64,000 bases of DNA from Pseudomonas extremaustralis. GTDB lineage: Bacteria; Pseudomonadota; Gammaproteobacteria; Pseudomonadales; Pseudomonadaceae. The notes beneath the pieces are model-generated. The model was not told the DNA's origin and did not search any database. It saw only the letters and a list, made by a program, of their open reading frames with translations. The translations under genes and the position numbers were made by a program. The stretch covers positions 2,542,001 through 2,606,000 of the forward strand of contig NZ_LT629689.1 in NCBI RefSeq assembly GCF_900102035.1. Reading direction: 5' to 3'. Shown one piece after another: positions 15,270 to 24,736 of the stretch. Positions within the stretch are counted from its first letter, which is position 1, and each line of letters begins with the position of its first letter.

Positions 15270-18200
15270 TCAAGCCTGACGGCAATAGCGCTCCAGGCTT
15301 TGATGCAAATGGTCGATGGCCGCCCCCAACGCTTCCACCGCCGCACCTACTGCGGCACTGTCGCGCCGTTCGCAAACGCCCTCCAAGGTTTCACTGCAGG
15401 TAATCAGCGTCGTGGCCTTGACCATGCGTGCGCCACCTTTGACGCGATGGGCCAAGTCATGCAGAGCGGCGAAATCCACTTGGCCCTGCTGAGCCCTCAA
15501 CACCGCGCGGTCTTCTTTCAAGCTGCTGAGCAATGGCAGCAACAACTCGTTGAGGGCGGCCTTGTCGCCCTCCGTCAACGCGATCAGCGAACTCACATCG
15601 AACGCCGGTTCGGCATCATCCGCCAGACGGTTGGCCGTGCGCGGCGCCAAGGCCGCACGCAGGTCATCGAGCCCGGTCGGCTTGAACAGGCAACCATCCA
15701 TGCCGGCTTGTCGGCAGCGTTCGGTCTCCTGGGGCTGGGCGTTGGCGGTGAAGCCGAGCAACAGGCACGGCGTGAGCCCATGCAGGCGCTCTTGTGCACG
15801 AATATCACGGGCCAGCGTGTAGCCGTCCTTGAGGGGCATATTGCAGTCGGTGATCACGCCGTCGAAATGCCCCGCCTGCCACAGTGCAAACCCTTGGGCA
15901 CCGTCCTCGGCCGTGGTAATGCGATGCCCCAGGAACCCCAGTTGTCGAGCCAGCAGCAGGCGGTTGGCCGGGTAGTCGTCCACCACCAGGATATTTAACG
16001 CCCTGGCCGGTGGAATGTGCGGGACCGCCGAGGTGACCGGCATCGCGGTGCTGGTCGCCAGGGTCAACGTCACATCCACCCGCGTGCCTTTGCCCAGCAC
16101 ACTGCTCAAGTGCAAACGCCCGCCCATCATTTCGCACAGGTTGCGGCTGATCACCAACCCCAGGCCCGAACCGCTGCGCGCCGATTGCTCGTTATTGCTG
16201 CCCTGAATGAACGGGTTGAATAGGCGCAGTTGATCGTCGGCACTGATACCAATGCCCGTGTCCTCCACCCACAGGCGCAGGCTCAACTGATCGTCGGCCA
16301 ATGCCCCTTCGGCACCCAGGCGAACCTGGCCGGTGGCGGTGAATTTGATTGCGTTGCCCAGCAGATTGGAGACCACCTGCTTGAAACGCAGAGGATCGAT
16401 CAATACCACCCGGTCGATCAGCGGGTCGAGTTCCACCTGTAGGGCCAGGCCCTTGTCCCGCGCCAGCCCCTCGAATACCCGCCCCACCGAGGCCAGTAAT
16501 TCGTAAAGGTTGGCCGGCTCCAGGCTGAGGGACAGGTGCCCGGATTCGATCCGCGCAATGTCGAGAATATCGCCGATCAACTCCAGCATGCTTCGCGAGG
16601 CTACCGACGCCACCTCCAGCGCATCGCGGTCGACCTGGCCCTGCTCGGCGTTTTTCAAGGCCAGCTCGATCATGCCGATCACCGCATTCATGGGCGTGCG
16701 TATCTCGTGGCTCATGGTCGCCAGGAAGGTTGTCTTGGCGCGGTTGGCGGCGTCGGCTTCTTCCTTGGCCTCCTGCAACTGACCCAACAAGCGCTGGCGC
16801 TCGCTGACATCCACCCAGCCGGCAATCATGCCCACAACGTTGCCGTTGCTATCGCGGTACGGCAGCATCCACTGGTAAATGGTCATTACACCGCCGCCCG
16901 GCACCTTGAGCACGCGGTCGTGGATCTGCGGCTCACCCTGCTCCATCAAGCGCAAGTAATCGGCATGGAACGATTGGGCCTGGGGCGGGTTGCCGGTGTC
17001 GGTTTCCACCACGGTCTTGCCGATCACGTCTTCCAGCTTGAAGCCGAATACATCGAGGTAGGCGTTATTGCAGGCCATCAACCGGCCTTGGCGATCGCGT
17101 ACGTAGATCGGGTGCGGCGTACCATCGATCAATACGCTCATGAACCGCATCTGGTCGCTCAACGCCCGCTCGGCCTGGGCCCGCTTGCGAATCAGATTGC
17201 GCAGGTAGAACACCCAGCCAAGGGTGACCAGCAGCAGCAGCGCGGCCAGGCCGAAGCCCTGGATAATCACATTGCGATGCCGCGCCCAGTAGCTGTCTTC
17301 GATGATGATCTCGCTGCGCCAATGGTTGGTCAGCTCGTCCATCTCTTCGGGGGAGATGCTCAACAACGCCTTGTCGAGGATCGAATACAACTCCAGCTGG
17401 CTGCGGTTGACACCAAAGGTAATGCGCGCAGGTTCCCTGCCGACGGTGCTGGTGATGCGCAGGCGCCCACGGTAATGGCGCGCGATCATGTAGCGCGCGC
17501 TGATCAGCGGAACCACGGTCGCATCGACACTGCCCTTGGCCACCAGGTCCAAGGCTTGCTCGGGGTTTTCGACATCGACAAACCCGATGCCAGGAAAATC
17601 CCGGATTATTTCCATGATGAGATTGTTGCCGTTGATGAGCGCCAGGCGCTTACCGGGCATGTCTTCCAGGGTGATCAGCCGGTCGTTGTCGGCGGCCACT
17701 ACCAACACATAGGGGTTTGACAGGTAAGGCCGGGTAAAGCGGATCTTCTCGGAACGCTCGATGCTCGGAATCACTGACGCGAGCATATCCACGCGCCCGC
17801 TACTGACTTCGTCGATTTGGCGCGGCAGCGAACTGCCCTGCTCCACATCGAACCTGAGGCCCGTGCGCAGGCTGATCCGCGACAGCACCTCGGCACTCAA
17901 CCCTTCGAATTGCCCCTGCTCGTTGGAAAACGACAACGGCACGAATTTGTCGACCGCCGCCACTTTCACCCGCGGATGCTTCTCCAGCCAGCGCTGCTCG
18001 CTGTCACTCAGGCGCAACCGATCGGCCTCCAGGAAGCCGCTGCCGCCGGCACTCCAACGGCGCAGGATTTCCATCTGCTGGTTGACCGGCACGGCGGCCA
18101 GCGCGGCATTGATGATGTTCAGCAGGCGCACGTTGTCCTTGACGAAGGCGAACCCGAACGGGTTGACCTCCAGGGCGGAAAAGTCCGCCATGCGCACGTT

Positions 18201-18881
18201 ATTGAGGTGGTTTTTGTTGATCAGGTAGCGGGCGCTGATGGCGTCGCCCAAGTACACATCCGCCTGGCCGAACGCCACGGCACCGATCGCTTCGAAGGTC
18301 GAGCCGAACAACAGCAAATGCGCGTCGGGGTAAAACGCCTGGACGGCATCTGGCTGCATATAGTGGTAGAGCATCGCCACGCGCTTGCCCGCCAGGTCGG
18401 CACTCAGCGCGTGGCTGTCACCGGCGCGCGTCACCAAGGTGGGTTGATCGTTGGCGTAGGAGCGCGACAACACCAATTGCGGGTCGGCTGCCTCATACCC
18501 GTTGGCCGAGCCGACAAAATCCACCGCGCCGCTCTTGAGGGCTTCGATCACCTCATCGCGGGTGTCATAGCGCCGCACCTCGATGGCAATATTCAGCAAC
18601 TGGGCGATCAGCGCCGCGTAATCGGCAGTAATACCTTCAAGCTCGTCCTTGTTATTGCTCAGGTCGAAAGGCGCGTAATCGGGCGCCGACACCCCCAGCG
18701 ACAACGTGCGGTGCTCACGCAGCCAGCCCCAATCGGCCTCATCCAGCCTTACGGCAACGTGGTCGAGGGTTGAGTGCCCCAGCAGTCGCAGGGTATGCGG
18801 TTCGTCCAGGGCCATCACTGCCGAGGGCAACAGCCCCATCAGCACAATGGCCGCGAAGGTGATCAGCCGGCAGGGGTTCAT
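15270..18881 (-). CDS. Unorthodox hybrid sensor kinase, BvgS/EvgS type
   Basis: The protein has 1203 residues. A signal sequence (1-24) precedes two periplasmic substrate-binding-like Venus flytrap domains at about 50-275 and 290-530 (each starting with a LSLGVSAPDYAPFD or VKVAAVDKFVPLSF motif). One membrane helix follows (FGLAALLLLVTLGWVFYL), then a PAS domain (GTPHPIYVRDRQGRLMACNN), HisKA with H in MSHEIRTPMNAVIG, an ATPase with NAIKFT, DTGIGI and GSGLGL, a receiver (VDDYPANRL, D in VITDCNMPLKDGY), and a C-terminal Hpt domain with His in LAHRVKGGARM. This is the complete four-step phosphorelay of BvgS (1238 residues). It follows the LuxR-type regulator gene by 1 base. The signal sensed is unknown. 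Confidence 0.93.
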   Translation of the reverse strand: MNPCRLITFAAIVLMGLLPSAVMALDEPHTLRLLGHSTLDHVAVRLDEADWGWLREHRTLSLGVSAPDYAPFDLSNNKDELEGITADYAALIAQLLNIAIEVRRYDTRDEVIEALKSGAVDFVGSANGYEAADPQLVLSRSYANDQPTLVTRAGDSHALSADLAGKRVAMLYHYMQPDAVQAFYPDAHLLLFGSTFEAIGAVAFGQADVYLGDAISARYLINKNHLNNVRMADFSALEVNPFGFAFVKDNVRLLNIINAALAAVPVNQQMEILRRWSAGGSGFLEADRLRLSDSEQRWLEKHPRVKVAAVDKFVPLSFSNEQGQFEGLSAEVLSRISLRTGLRFDVEQGSSLPRQIDEVSSGRVDMLASVIPSIERSEKIRFTRPYLSNPYVLVVAADNDRLITLEDMPGKRLALINGNNLIMEIIRDFPGIGFVDVENPEQALDLVAKGSVDATVVPLISARYMIARHYRGRLRITSTVGREPARITFGVNRSQLELYSILDKALLSISPEEMDELTNHWRSEIIIEDSYWARHRNVIIQGFGLAALLLLVTLGWVFYLRNLIRKRAQAERALSDQMRFMSVLIDGTPHPIYVRDRQGRLMACNNAYLDVFGFKLEDVIGKTVVETDTGNPPQAQSFHADYLRLMEQGEPQIHDRVLKVPGGGVMTIYQWMLPYRDSNGNVVGMIAGWVDVSERQRLLGQLQEAKEEADAANRAKTTFLATMSHEIRTPMNAVIGMIELALKNAEQGQVDRDALEVASVASRSMLELIGDILDIARIESGHLSLSLEPANLYELLASVGRVFEGLARDKGLALQVELDPLIDRVVLIDPLRFKQVVSNLLGNAIKFTATGQVRLGAEGALADDQLSLRLWVEDTGIGISADDQLRLFNPFIQGSNNEQSARSGSGLGLVISRNLCEMMGGRLHLSSVLGKGTRVDVTLTLATSTAMPVTSAVPHIPPARALNILVVDDYPANRLLLARQLGFLGHRITTAEDGAQGFALWQAGHFDGVITDCNMPLKDGYTLARDIRAQERLHGLTPCLLLGFTANAQPQETERCRQAGMDGCLFKPTGLDDLRAALAPRTANRLADDAEPAFDVSSLIALTEGDKAALNELLLPLLSSLKEDRAVLRAQQGQVDFAALHDLAHRVKGGARMVKATTLITCSETLEGVCERRDSAAVGAAVEALGAAIDHLHQSLERYCRQA

Positions 18882-18882
18882 T

Positions 18883-19509
18883 TCAGATCAGATGGTTGCG
18901 CTGCGCAAACTTGGACAGGTGCACCACCGAAGACATGTGCAGCTTCTCCTTGAGTCGCGTCTTGTAGGTGCTGATGGTCTTGTGGCTCAACAACATATCC
19001 TCGGCGATTTCCTTGTTGCCCAGCCCCAGGGCCAGTTTCTGCAATACCGTCAACTCGCGGTCCGACAGCGCTTCGACCAACTCAATCTCGCTGGATTGCA
19101 AATCGTCGCGGCGCACCGAACTGGTCGGCAGGCTGGGGAAGCAACTGTAGTTGGACATCACCGCCTTGATCGCCTTTTGCAGTTCGTCCAGCTCGCCGGT
19201 CTTGGCCACAAACCCCATGGCGCCGGCACGCATGCAGCGGGTGGAAAAAAACACCGCGAGGTAGGACGTCAGCACGAGGATCTTGCACGGCAAGCCGAGC
19301 GCCTTGATCCGGGCGATCACCTCCAGCCCTCCGAGCTTGGGCATCGCCAGGTCGAGAATCACCAGGTCCGGACGCCCCTCTCTGGCTTTCTGCACCGCAT
19401 CCGCTCCGTTTCCGGCTTCTTCGATGTGCTTGAAACCTTCCTTCCTCAACAGATACCGCACTGTGGCGCGGATAAACGGATGATCATCCACTATTAACGC
19501 TTTGCTCAT
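18883..19509 (-). CDS. LuxR-type response regulator, BvgA/EvgA-like
   Basis: This 208-residue protein starts at ATG 19507-19509 (MSKALIVDDHPFIRATVRYL). Its receiver has DDHP and phosphoacceptor D in VILDLAMPKLGG; the conserved Lys is in FVAKTG. The C-terminal LuxR helix-turn-helix is LSDRELTVLQKLALGLGNKE and LSHKTISTYKTRLKEKL. It heads the operon with the BvgS-like kinase, which begins 1 base after its stop, so the pair is almost certainly cognate. Upstream residues in the long open frame are not domain-like and were dropped. Targets and signals are unknown; in relatives such systems regulate virulence or stress genes. Confidence 0.92.
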   Translation of the reverse strand: MSKALIVDDHPFIRATVRYLLRKEGFKHIEEAGNGADAVQKAREGRPDLVILDLAMPKLGGLEVIARIKALGLPCKILVLTSYLAVFFSTRCMRAGAMGFVAKTGELDELQKAIKAVMSNYSCFPSLPTSSVRRDDLQSSEIELVEALSDRELTVLQKLALGLGNKEIAEDMLLSHKTISTYKTRLKEKLHMSSVVHLSKFAQRNHLI

Positions 19510-19815
19510 AAAAGACCCCTGGGAGGACAAAGTACCCTGACACATCAAGCGGGACCCAGGTACCTGTGAGAAATGACAGTTCCGACGAGCGGCACCGCAC
19601 ACCTCCAGGGCGCTGGCCAGGCGTTGCCCGGTCCCTTCGATTGAAAACACCACCAACACGTGAAGCTGCAACTTTTGCTGCCGGCCAGCCGCAAAGGCGC
19701 AACCTTAGCAATGAAGTGATGTGGCAATTGAAGGGATAGTCCTGACTACATGTAGGACTTTTCCTCACCAAAGCATAGCCAATCCAGGGGTTGGCCAGGG
19801 CGTAGAGCAAGGGTG

Positions 19816-19929
19816 TCAGTCGGTGGTACTCGGGCTCCAAAAGGCCTGCACCACCAGGGTCGAGGAGGAGAGTCGCGCGACCAGGGCATCGATCAGGGAG
19901 CTGAGGTTGATGGTGTTGAGTGCTTGCAT
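19816..19929 (-). CDS. Putative small protein (37 residues)
   Basis: A GGAGAC ribosome site sits 7 bases before ATG at 19929, and the short product reads MQALNTINLSSLIDALVARL followed by SSSTLVVQAF and a Trp-Ser-Pro tail. It is an amphipathic helix, possibly membrane-associated. It lies between the REP pair and the BvgA-like regulator, same strand as both neighbours. I do not know its family; the good ribosome site and the non-random amphipathic pattern are the only support. Confidence 0.4.
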   Translation of the reverse strand: MQALNTINLSSLIDALVARLSSSTLVVQAFWSPSTTD

Positions 19930-19944
19930 AAAACGTCTCCATGC

Positions 19945-20065
19945 CAGGTAGGCACGAGGGTGAACGCCTCGCTCTTGCTTGCGAAAAACCAGAGAGCGTT
20001 GCGTGCACACTGTGTGCACGCGTAATCGTTAACGTTTTTCGCGAGCAAGCTCGCGCCTACCGGGC
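19945..20065. repeat. REP/BIME element pair downstream of mgtA
   Basis: The left copy contains GTAGG followed by GCTCTTGCTTGCGAA. The right copy is in inverse orientation, TTCGCGAGCAAGCTCGCGCC-TAC. Between them lies a near-perfect palindrome (GCGTGCACAC-T-GTGTGCACGC, 20001-20021). Inverted REP pairs like this are common in Pseudomonas at operon ends. Confidence 0.75.
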
Positions 20066-20073
20066 GGCTTGGG

Positions 20074-22779
20074 TTACTGCCAGCCGAACTTGCGGATGTA
20101 GTAGCCCTTCACCGCTTGGGTCAGCCCCATGTAGCCCAACAGGATCACCGGCAGGAACACAAAGTACAGCGACGGCAACGCCTGCAGTTTGAAGTAGTGC
20201 GCCAACGGTCCCATCGGCAGGAAAATCCCCACCGCCATGATCACCCCCGTCATCACCATCAACGGCATCGCCGCACGGCTTTGCAGGAACGGGATTTTCG
20301 GAGTGCGGATCATGTGCACGATCAGCGTCTGGGTCAGCAGCCCCACCACGAACCAGCCGGATTGGAACAGCGTCTGGTGGTCTGGGGTGTTGGCATCGAA
20401 TACGTACCACATGAGTGCGAACGTGGTGATGTCAAAGATCGAGCTGATCGGCCCGAAAAACACCATGAACCGCCCCACATCCCCCGGCTGCCAGCGTTGT
20501 GGCTTGGCGAGCATTTCTTCATCGACGTGATCGAATGGAATCGCGATCTGGGAAATGTCGTACAGCAGGTTTTGCACCAGCAGGTGCATAGGCAGCATCG
20601 GCAGGAACGGAATGAACGCACTGGCCACCAGCACCGAGAACACGTTGCCGAAGTTGGAGCTGGCGGTCATCTTGATGTACTTGAGCATATTGGCGAAGGT
20701 GCGCCGGCCTTCAAGCACGCCTTCTTCCAGGATCATCAGGCTCTTTTCCAACAGGATGATGTCAGCCGCTTCCTTGGCGATATCCACCGCGCTGTCCACC
20801 GATATCCCGATATCGGCCGTGCGCAGCGCCGGTGCGTCATTGATGCCGTCGCCCATGAAACCCACCACATGCCCGTTGCCCTTGAGCAGACGCACGATGC
20901 GTTCCTTGTGGCTCGGCGTCAGCCTGGCGAACACGTTGGTGGTTTCCACGGCCTTGGCCAGCTCGGCATCGGTCATGTCCTCGATGTCATTGCCCATCAG
21001 CAGGCCTTGCTGCTCCAGACCCACTTCGCGGCAGATCTTGGCGGTGACCAGCTCGTTATCGCCGGTCAGCACTTTGACCGACACACCGTGGGCCTTGAGG
21101 GCCTTGAGGGCCGGCGCAGTGCTTTCCTTGGGCGGATCGAGGAAAGCCACGTAACCGATCAGCGTCAGGTCGTTTTCGTCCGCCAGGCTGTAGGTATCGC
21201 GGCCTGCGGGCATCGGCTGCGCGGCGACCGCGACCACCCGCAAGCCTTCTTCGTTGAATGCCGCGGTCACTTGGCGGATGCGCGCCAGCAACTCATCGGT
21301 CAGCGCTTCATTGGTGTCGCCGTGACGCACCCGGTTGCACACCGACAGAATCTCTTCCACCGCGCCCTTGCAGATCAACAGGTGCGGCTGACCCTCCTCG
21401 GCCACCACCACCGACATACGGCGCCGGTTGAAGTCGAACGGGATCTCATCGACCTTCTGGAACGCGGTGGCGACTTTCAGGTCGCGATGGACCTCCACAT
21501 GCTCCAGCACCGCCACATCCAGCAGGTTTTTCAGGCCGGTCTGGTAGTAACTGTTGAGGTAGGCCATTTCCAGCACGTCGTCGGACTCTTCGCCCCACAC
21601 GTCCACATGGCGCGCCAGGAAGATCTTGTCCTGGGTCAGGGTGCCGGTCTTGTCGGTGCACAGCACGTCCATGGCGCCGAAGTTCTGGATCGCGTCCAGG
21701 CGCTTGACGATGACCTTCTTGCGCGACAGGAACACTGCGCCCTTGGCCAACGTCGAGGTGACGATCATCGGCAGCATTTCCGGGGTCAGGCCCACTGCAA
21801 TCGACAGCGCGAACAGCAGCGCTTCGGTCCAGTCGCCCTTGGTGAACCCGTTGATGAACAGCACCAGCGGCGCCATCACGAACATGAAGCGGATCAACAG
21901 CCAGCTGACTTTATTGACGCCATGCTGGAACGAGGTGGTCGCGCGGTCGGTGGCGGTCACGCGTTGGGCCAGCGCCCCAAAATAGGTGCTGTTGCCGGTG
22001 GTCAAAATCACTGCGGTCGCCGCGCCGGAGACCACGTTGGTGCCCATGAACAGGATGTTTTCCAGGTCCAGCGGGTTGCGCGTCTTGGCGTCCCGTTGAT
22101 GGGCGAACTTCTCCACCGGCATCGATTCGCCGGTCATCGCCGCCTGGCTCACAAACAGGTCCTTGGCGCTGAGCACACGGCAGTCGGCGGGAATCATGTC
22201 GCCGGCCGACAGCACGATCAGATCGCCCGGCACCAGTTGCTTGATCGGCAGTTCGATGCGCTTGCCCTCGTCACGGCGCAGCACCGTGGCGGTGTTGCTG
22301 ACCATGGCTTTCAGCGCATCGGCGGCCTTGTTCGACTTGGCCTCCTGCCAGAAACGCAGCAGCGTCGAGAGCACCACCATGGAGAAAATCACCGTGGCGG
22401 CCTTCATGTCGTCGGTCAGCCAGGAGATCACCGCCAGCAAAGTCAGCAGCAGGTTGAACGGGTTCTTGTAGCAGTGCCACAAGTGCACCCACCACGGCAG
22501 CGGCTGCTCGTGCTCGACTTCATTGAGGCCGTATTGCACGCGCAGGGCATCGGCTTCCTGGGTGTTCAAGCCTTCGCAGTGACTGCCCAGCGTACCGAGC
22601 AATTGCACGGCACTGCTGTTGGCCGCGACCACCAGGGTTTGCGCCAGGGTGGGTGGGACTTCGCGGCTGACGCTGGCGTCGGTCATGGTTTCAAGCATCG
22701 CCAGGCGGCGGAAGTGCCGGGCGATATGCCGGGTCCGCAGGAAACCGGCGAAGAACTCTTTCAACAGAGTGAGGTTCAT
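20074..22779 (-). CDS. mgtA: Magnesium-translocating P-type ATPase
   Basis: This 901-residue P3B-type ATPase imports Mg2+ across the inner membrane. It has the actuator TGES (AAMTGESMPVEKF), the phosphorylation site DKTGTLTQD, KGA in the nucleotide-binding domain, the TGDNELVTAKI and GDGINDAPALR hinge, and the usual number of membrane helices (pairs near 110-160, 285-350 and a C-terminal cluster from 690 on). The length matches MgtA/MgtB. The start MNLTLLKEFFAG is preceded by CAGGAG. In enterobacteria mgtA is controlled by PhoP and by a Mg-sensing leader. The 466-base gap upstream here leaves room for such control, but no matching motif was recognised. Confidence 0.96.
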   Translation of the reverse strand: MNLTLLKEFFAGFLRTRHIARHFRRLAMLETMTDASVSREVPPTLAQTLVVAANSSAVQLLGTLGSHCEGLNTQEADALRVQYGLNEVEHEQPLPWWVHLWHCYKNPFNLLLTLLAVISWLTDDMKAATVIFSMVVLSTLLRFWQEAKSNKAADALKAMVSNTATVLRRDEGKRIELPIKQLVPGDLIVLSAGDMIPADCRVLSAKDLFVSQAAMTGESMPVEKFAHQRDAKTRNPLDLENILFMGTNVVSGAATAVILTTGNSTYFGALAQRVTATDRATTSFQHGVNKVSWLLIRFMFVMAPLVLFINGFTKGDWTEALLFALSIAVGLTPEMLPMIVTSTLAKGAVFLSRKKVIVKRLDAIQNFGAMDVLCTDKTGTLTQDKIFLARHVDVWGEESDDVLEMAYLNSYYQTGLKNLLDVAVLEHVEVHRDLKVATAFQKVDEIPFDFNRRRMSVVVAEEGQPHLLICKGAVEEILSVCNRVRHGDTNEALTDELLARIRQVTAAFNEEGLRVVAVAAQPMPAGRDTYSLADENDLTLIGYVAFLDPPKESTAPALKALKAHGVSVKVLTGDNELVTAKICREVGLEQQGLLMGNDIEDMTDAELAKAVETTNVFARLTPSHKERIVRLLKGNGHVVGFMGDGINDAPALRTADIGISVDSAVDIAKEAADIILLEKSLMILEEGVLEGRRTFANMLKYIKMTASSNFGNVFSVLVASAFIPFLPMLPMHLLVQNLLYDISQIAIPFDHVDEEMLAKPQRWQPGDVGRFMVFFGPISSIFDITTFALMWYVFDANTPDHQTLFQSGWFVVGLLTQTLIVHMIRTPKIPFLQSRAAMPLMVMTGVIMAVGIFLPMGPLAHYFKLQALPSLYFVFLPVILLGYMGLTQAVKGYYIRKFGWQ

Positions 22780-23245
22780 GGTGTTACTCCTGCGCGGGGA
22801 AACCGTCGTGCAGGTACGTCCGTCTGCACCGCACCCGGTTCATGGGCACAGTCAGATTGGCTCGCCGGCCGTGAAAGGCAGGCGCGTCCGTAGCATCCCG
22901 AGGTGAGTCAGGTGCTGGTCAGCGTCGATGAGAGGGGATCGGGCAGGTGCCAGGACTGGCCGCTGCCGGGATGCCGCTTCTCGCTTTTGTGGCGAGACAA
23001 CGGCATCGAAAGAATGCGCGTTACCTTGCCAAGTCTGTGCCGGTTACCGAAACCGGCCGACGACTGTCACTCGAACAAGTACCCACTGAGGGTCTCCGCT
23101 ATTGATGAAAACGCGCGAAGCTTACGCCCCGATTTCAGGAGAGTAAACCGTAGGAAAGTATCCGCAGGACGAATAAGAAGATTCTTCAGGGTGGGTTCAG
23201 GAAGGCATTTCCGAGCGGTCCCGCGCAACCGATGCCAGGTCGGCC
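22780..23245. other. Long upstream region of mgtA, possible 5' leader
   Basis: No large gene fits these 466 bases. On the minus strand, a 19-codon frame (ATG at 22841-22843, stop 22784-22786, product MNRVRCRRTYLHDGFPAQE) ends 4 bases before the mgtA start and overlaps its CAGGAG ribosome site. It is Arg-rich and has no clear ribosome site of its own. It could be an upstream regulatory ORF but may be chance. Confidence 0.35.
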
Positions 23246-23590
23246 TCAATCGTCCCGTGTCAGCACTTCCAACAACTCGATTTCAAAGCGCAGATTGCTG
23301 TTGGGGGTGATATGCGCGCCCATCGACCGCTCGCCATAGGCCAGGTGCGCCGGCACGAACAACGTGCGCACGCCGCCTACCTGCATGCCCATCAAGCCCT
23401 GGTCCCAGCCCTTGATCACCCGCCCGGTGCCGATCACGCACTGGAACGGCTTCCCCCGCTCCCAGGACGAATCGAACACCGTGCCGTCTTCCAGGGTGCC
23501 GGTGTATTGGGTGGTGATCAGCGCACCTTTGACCACGGCTTTGCCGGTGCCAATGCGCACGTCAGTGATCTGGAGTGTGTCGTTGCTCAT
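23246..23590 (-). CDS. FKBP-type peptidyl-prolyl cis-trans isomerase
   Basis: This 114-residue single-domain cytoplasmic FKBP starts at MSNDTLQITDVRIGTG; sequence before this is not FKBP-like. Family landmarks are present: YTGTLEDGTVFDSSWERG, the GRVIKGWDQGLMGMQVGG loop with its Trp floor residue, AHLAYGERSMGAHI and the LRFEIELLEV final strand. It catalyses proline isomerisation and may act as a folding helper. There is no signal peptide. It lies upstream of mgtA on the same strand, but the 466-base gap argues for separate promoters. Confidence 0.93.
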   Translation of the reverse strand: MSNDTLQITDVRIGTGKAVVKGALITTQYTGTLEDGTVFDSSWERGKPFQCVIGTGRVIKGWDQGLMGMQVGGVRTLFVPAHLAYGERSMGAHITPNSNLRFEIELLEVLTRDD

Positions 23591-23796
23591 GGGAAGTCTC
23601 GTTGGAGGCGCAAAGGGTGGGGTTTTCCCAGAATCGCGTGGGATTTGCAACCTGAAGAACGATCCCAATGAACGTATTCGATAGGCAGGAGCCAACTGAC
23701 AAGATTAGTGGAAGCGCCTGATTTACCGCGCGTCATCACATCACCTCTTATGCAGGACCCACCATCCCGCTTGAATTTTCAAAGAGGTCACTTGCA

Positions 23797-24684
23797 ATGA
23801 ATCAAGCCACCAGCCCCGTTCGTGTTTCTGTTGTGCAATTCGATCCCCAGGTGGGTACGCAGCGTCGTTCCGCCAACCTGCGAAGGAGCCTGGAACTGGC
23901 CGCGCAGGCCGTGAACAGTGGCGCCAATCTGATCGTGCTACCGGAGCTCTCGAACTGCGGCTACTACTTCGCCAACCGCCGGGATGCCTTTGATCACGCC
24001 GAATCGGTTCCGGACGGTAGGAGCGTGCAGGTATGGATCGAGTTTGCCAGCAAGCACCAGATTTATCTGGCGGCCGGCGTTAACGAAGTCGACGGTGTGC
24101 AGTTATTCAACACCGCCGTTTTGATAGGCCCGCAGGGCTTTATCGGCAAGTACCGCAAGGCTCATCTATGGAACCTTGAGAAACTGTGGTTCACCCCGGG
24201 AAACACCGGTTTTCCAGTCTTCGATACGCCCATCGGGCGTATTGGCATGCTGATCTGCTGGGACATCTGGTTTCCCGAAGTCCCGCGCATTCTCAGCCAG
24301 CAAGGCGCCGACATTATTTGCAGCCTGAACAACTGGGTCTGGACGCCTGCGCCCGTGTTCGACGACACGGGAAAATGCATGGCGTCGTACCTGACGATGA
24401 CAGCGGCGCACGTCAATAACGTATTCATCGCCGCTGCCAACCGAATCGGCGAGGAGCGCGATGCGCGCTACCTCGGCTGTTCGTTGATCGCGGGGACCAA
24501 CGGCTGGCCCCTTGGCAAGGTTGCTTCGACCGACCGCCAGGAAATCCTGTACGCGGATATAGATCTCAGCAGCGCGCGCAGTGCGCCGATCTGGAACAAC
24601 CTCAACGACCTGCAAAGGGATCGGCGCGTCGATCTTTACGACCAGACGCTGGGGTACATCCAGCACCCCGCTTGGCCACGCTGA
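23797..24684 (+). CDS. Carbon-nitrogen hydrolase (nitrilase superfamily amidase)
   Basis: This 295-residue enzyme has the Glu-Lys-Cys triad in order: E in LIVLPELSNCGYY, K in GKYRKAHLW and C in MLICWDIWFPE. The second Glu seen in many relatives lies in the LENLEKLW-like segment. The length and motifs fit aliphatic amidase or N-carbamoyl-amine hydrolases such as those of polyamine or pyrimidine breakdown, but the WDIWFPE variant does not let me name the substrate. The ATG at 23797 is preceded by AAAGAGG. It stands alone, with a diverging FKBP gene on its left. Confidence 0.88.
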   Translation: MNQATSPVRVSVVQFDPQVGTQRRSANLRRSLELAAQAVNSGANLIVLPELSNCGYYFANRRDAFDHAESVPDGRSVQVWIEFASKHQIYLAAGVNEVDGVQLFNTAVLIGPQGFIGKYRKAHLWNLEKLWFTPGNTGFPVFDTPIGRIGMLICWDIWFPEVPRILSQQGADIICSLNNWVWTPAPVFDDTGKCMASYLTMTAAHVNNVFIAAANRIGEERDARYLGCSLIAGTNGWPLGKVASTDRQEILYADIDLSSARSAPIWNNLNDLQRDRRVDLYDQTLGYIQHPAWPR

Positions 24685-24736
24685 GCACACGATGCATGTT
24701 GGGGTGAGCGCTCCCCGCCCCCCCATGCCCCCAAAC

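Noticed and set aside
16536..17720. Open plus-strand frame within the BvgS-like kinase
   Set aside because: It overlaps the well-supported kinase and has no domain features.
20116..22893. A very long open frame opposite mgtA
   Set aside because: It is antisense to a complete P-type ATPase, is His/Gln-rich low-complexity, and has no domain motifs. High GC codon bias of the true gene keeps stops out of this frame.
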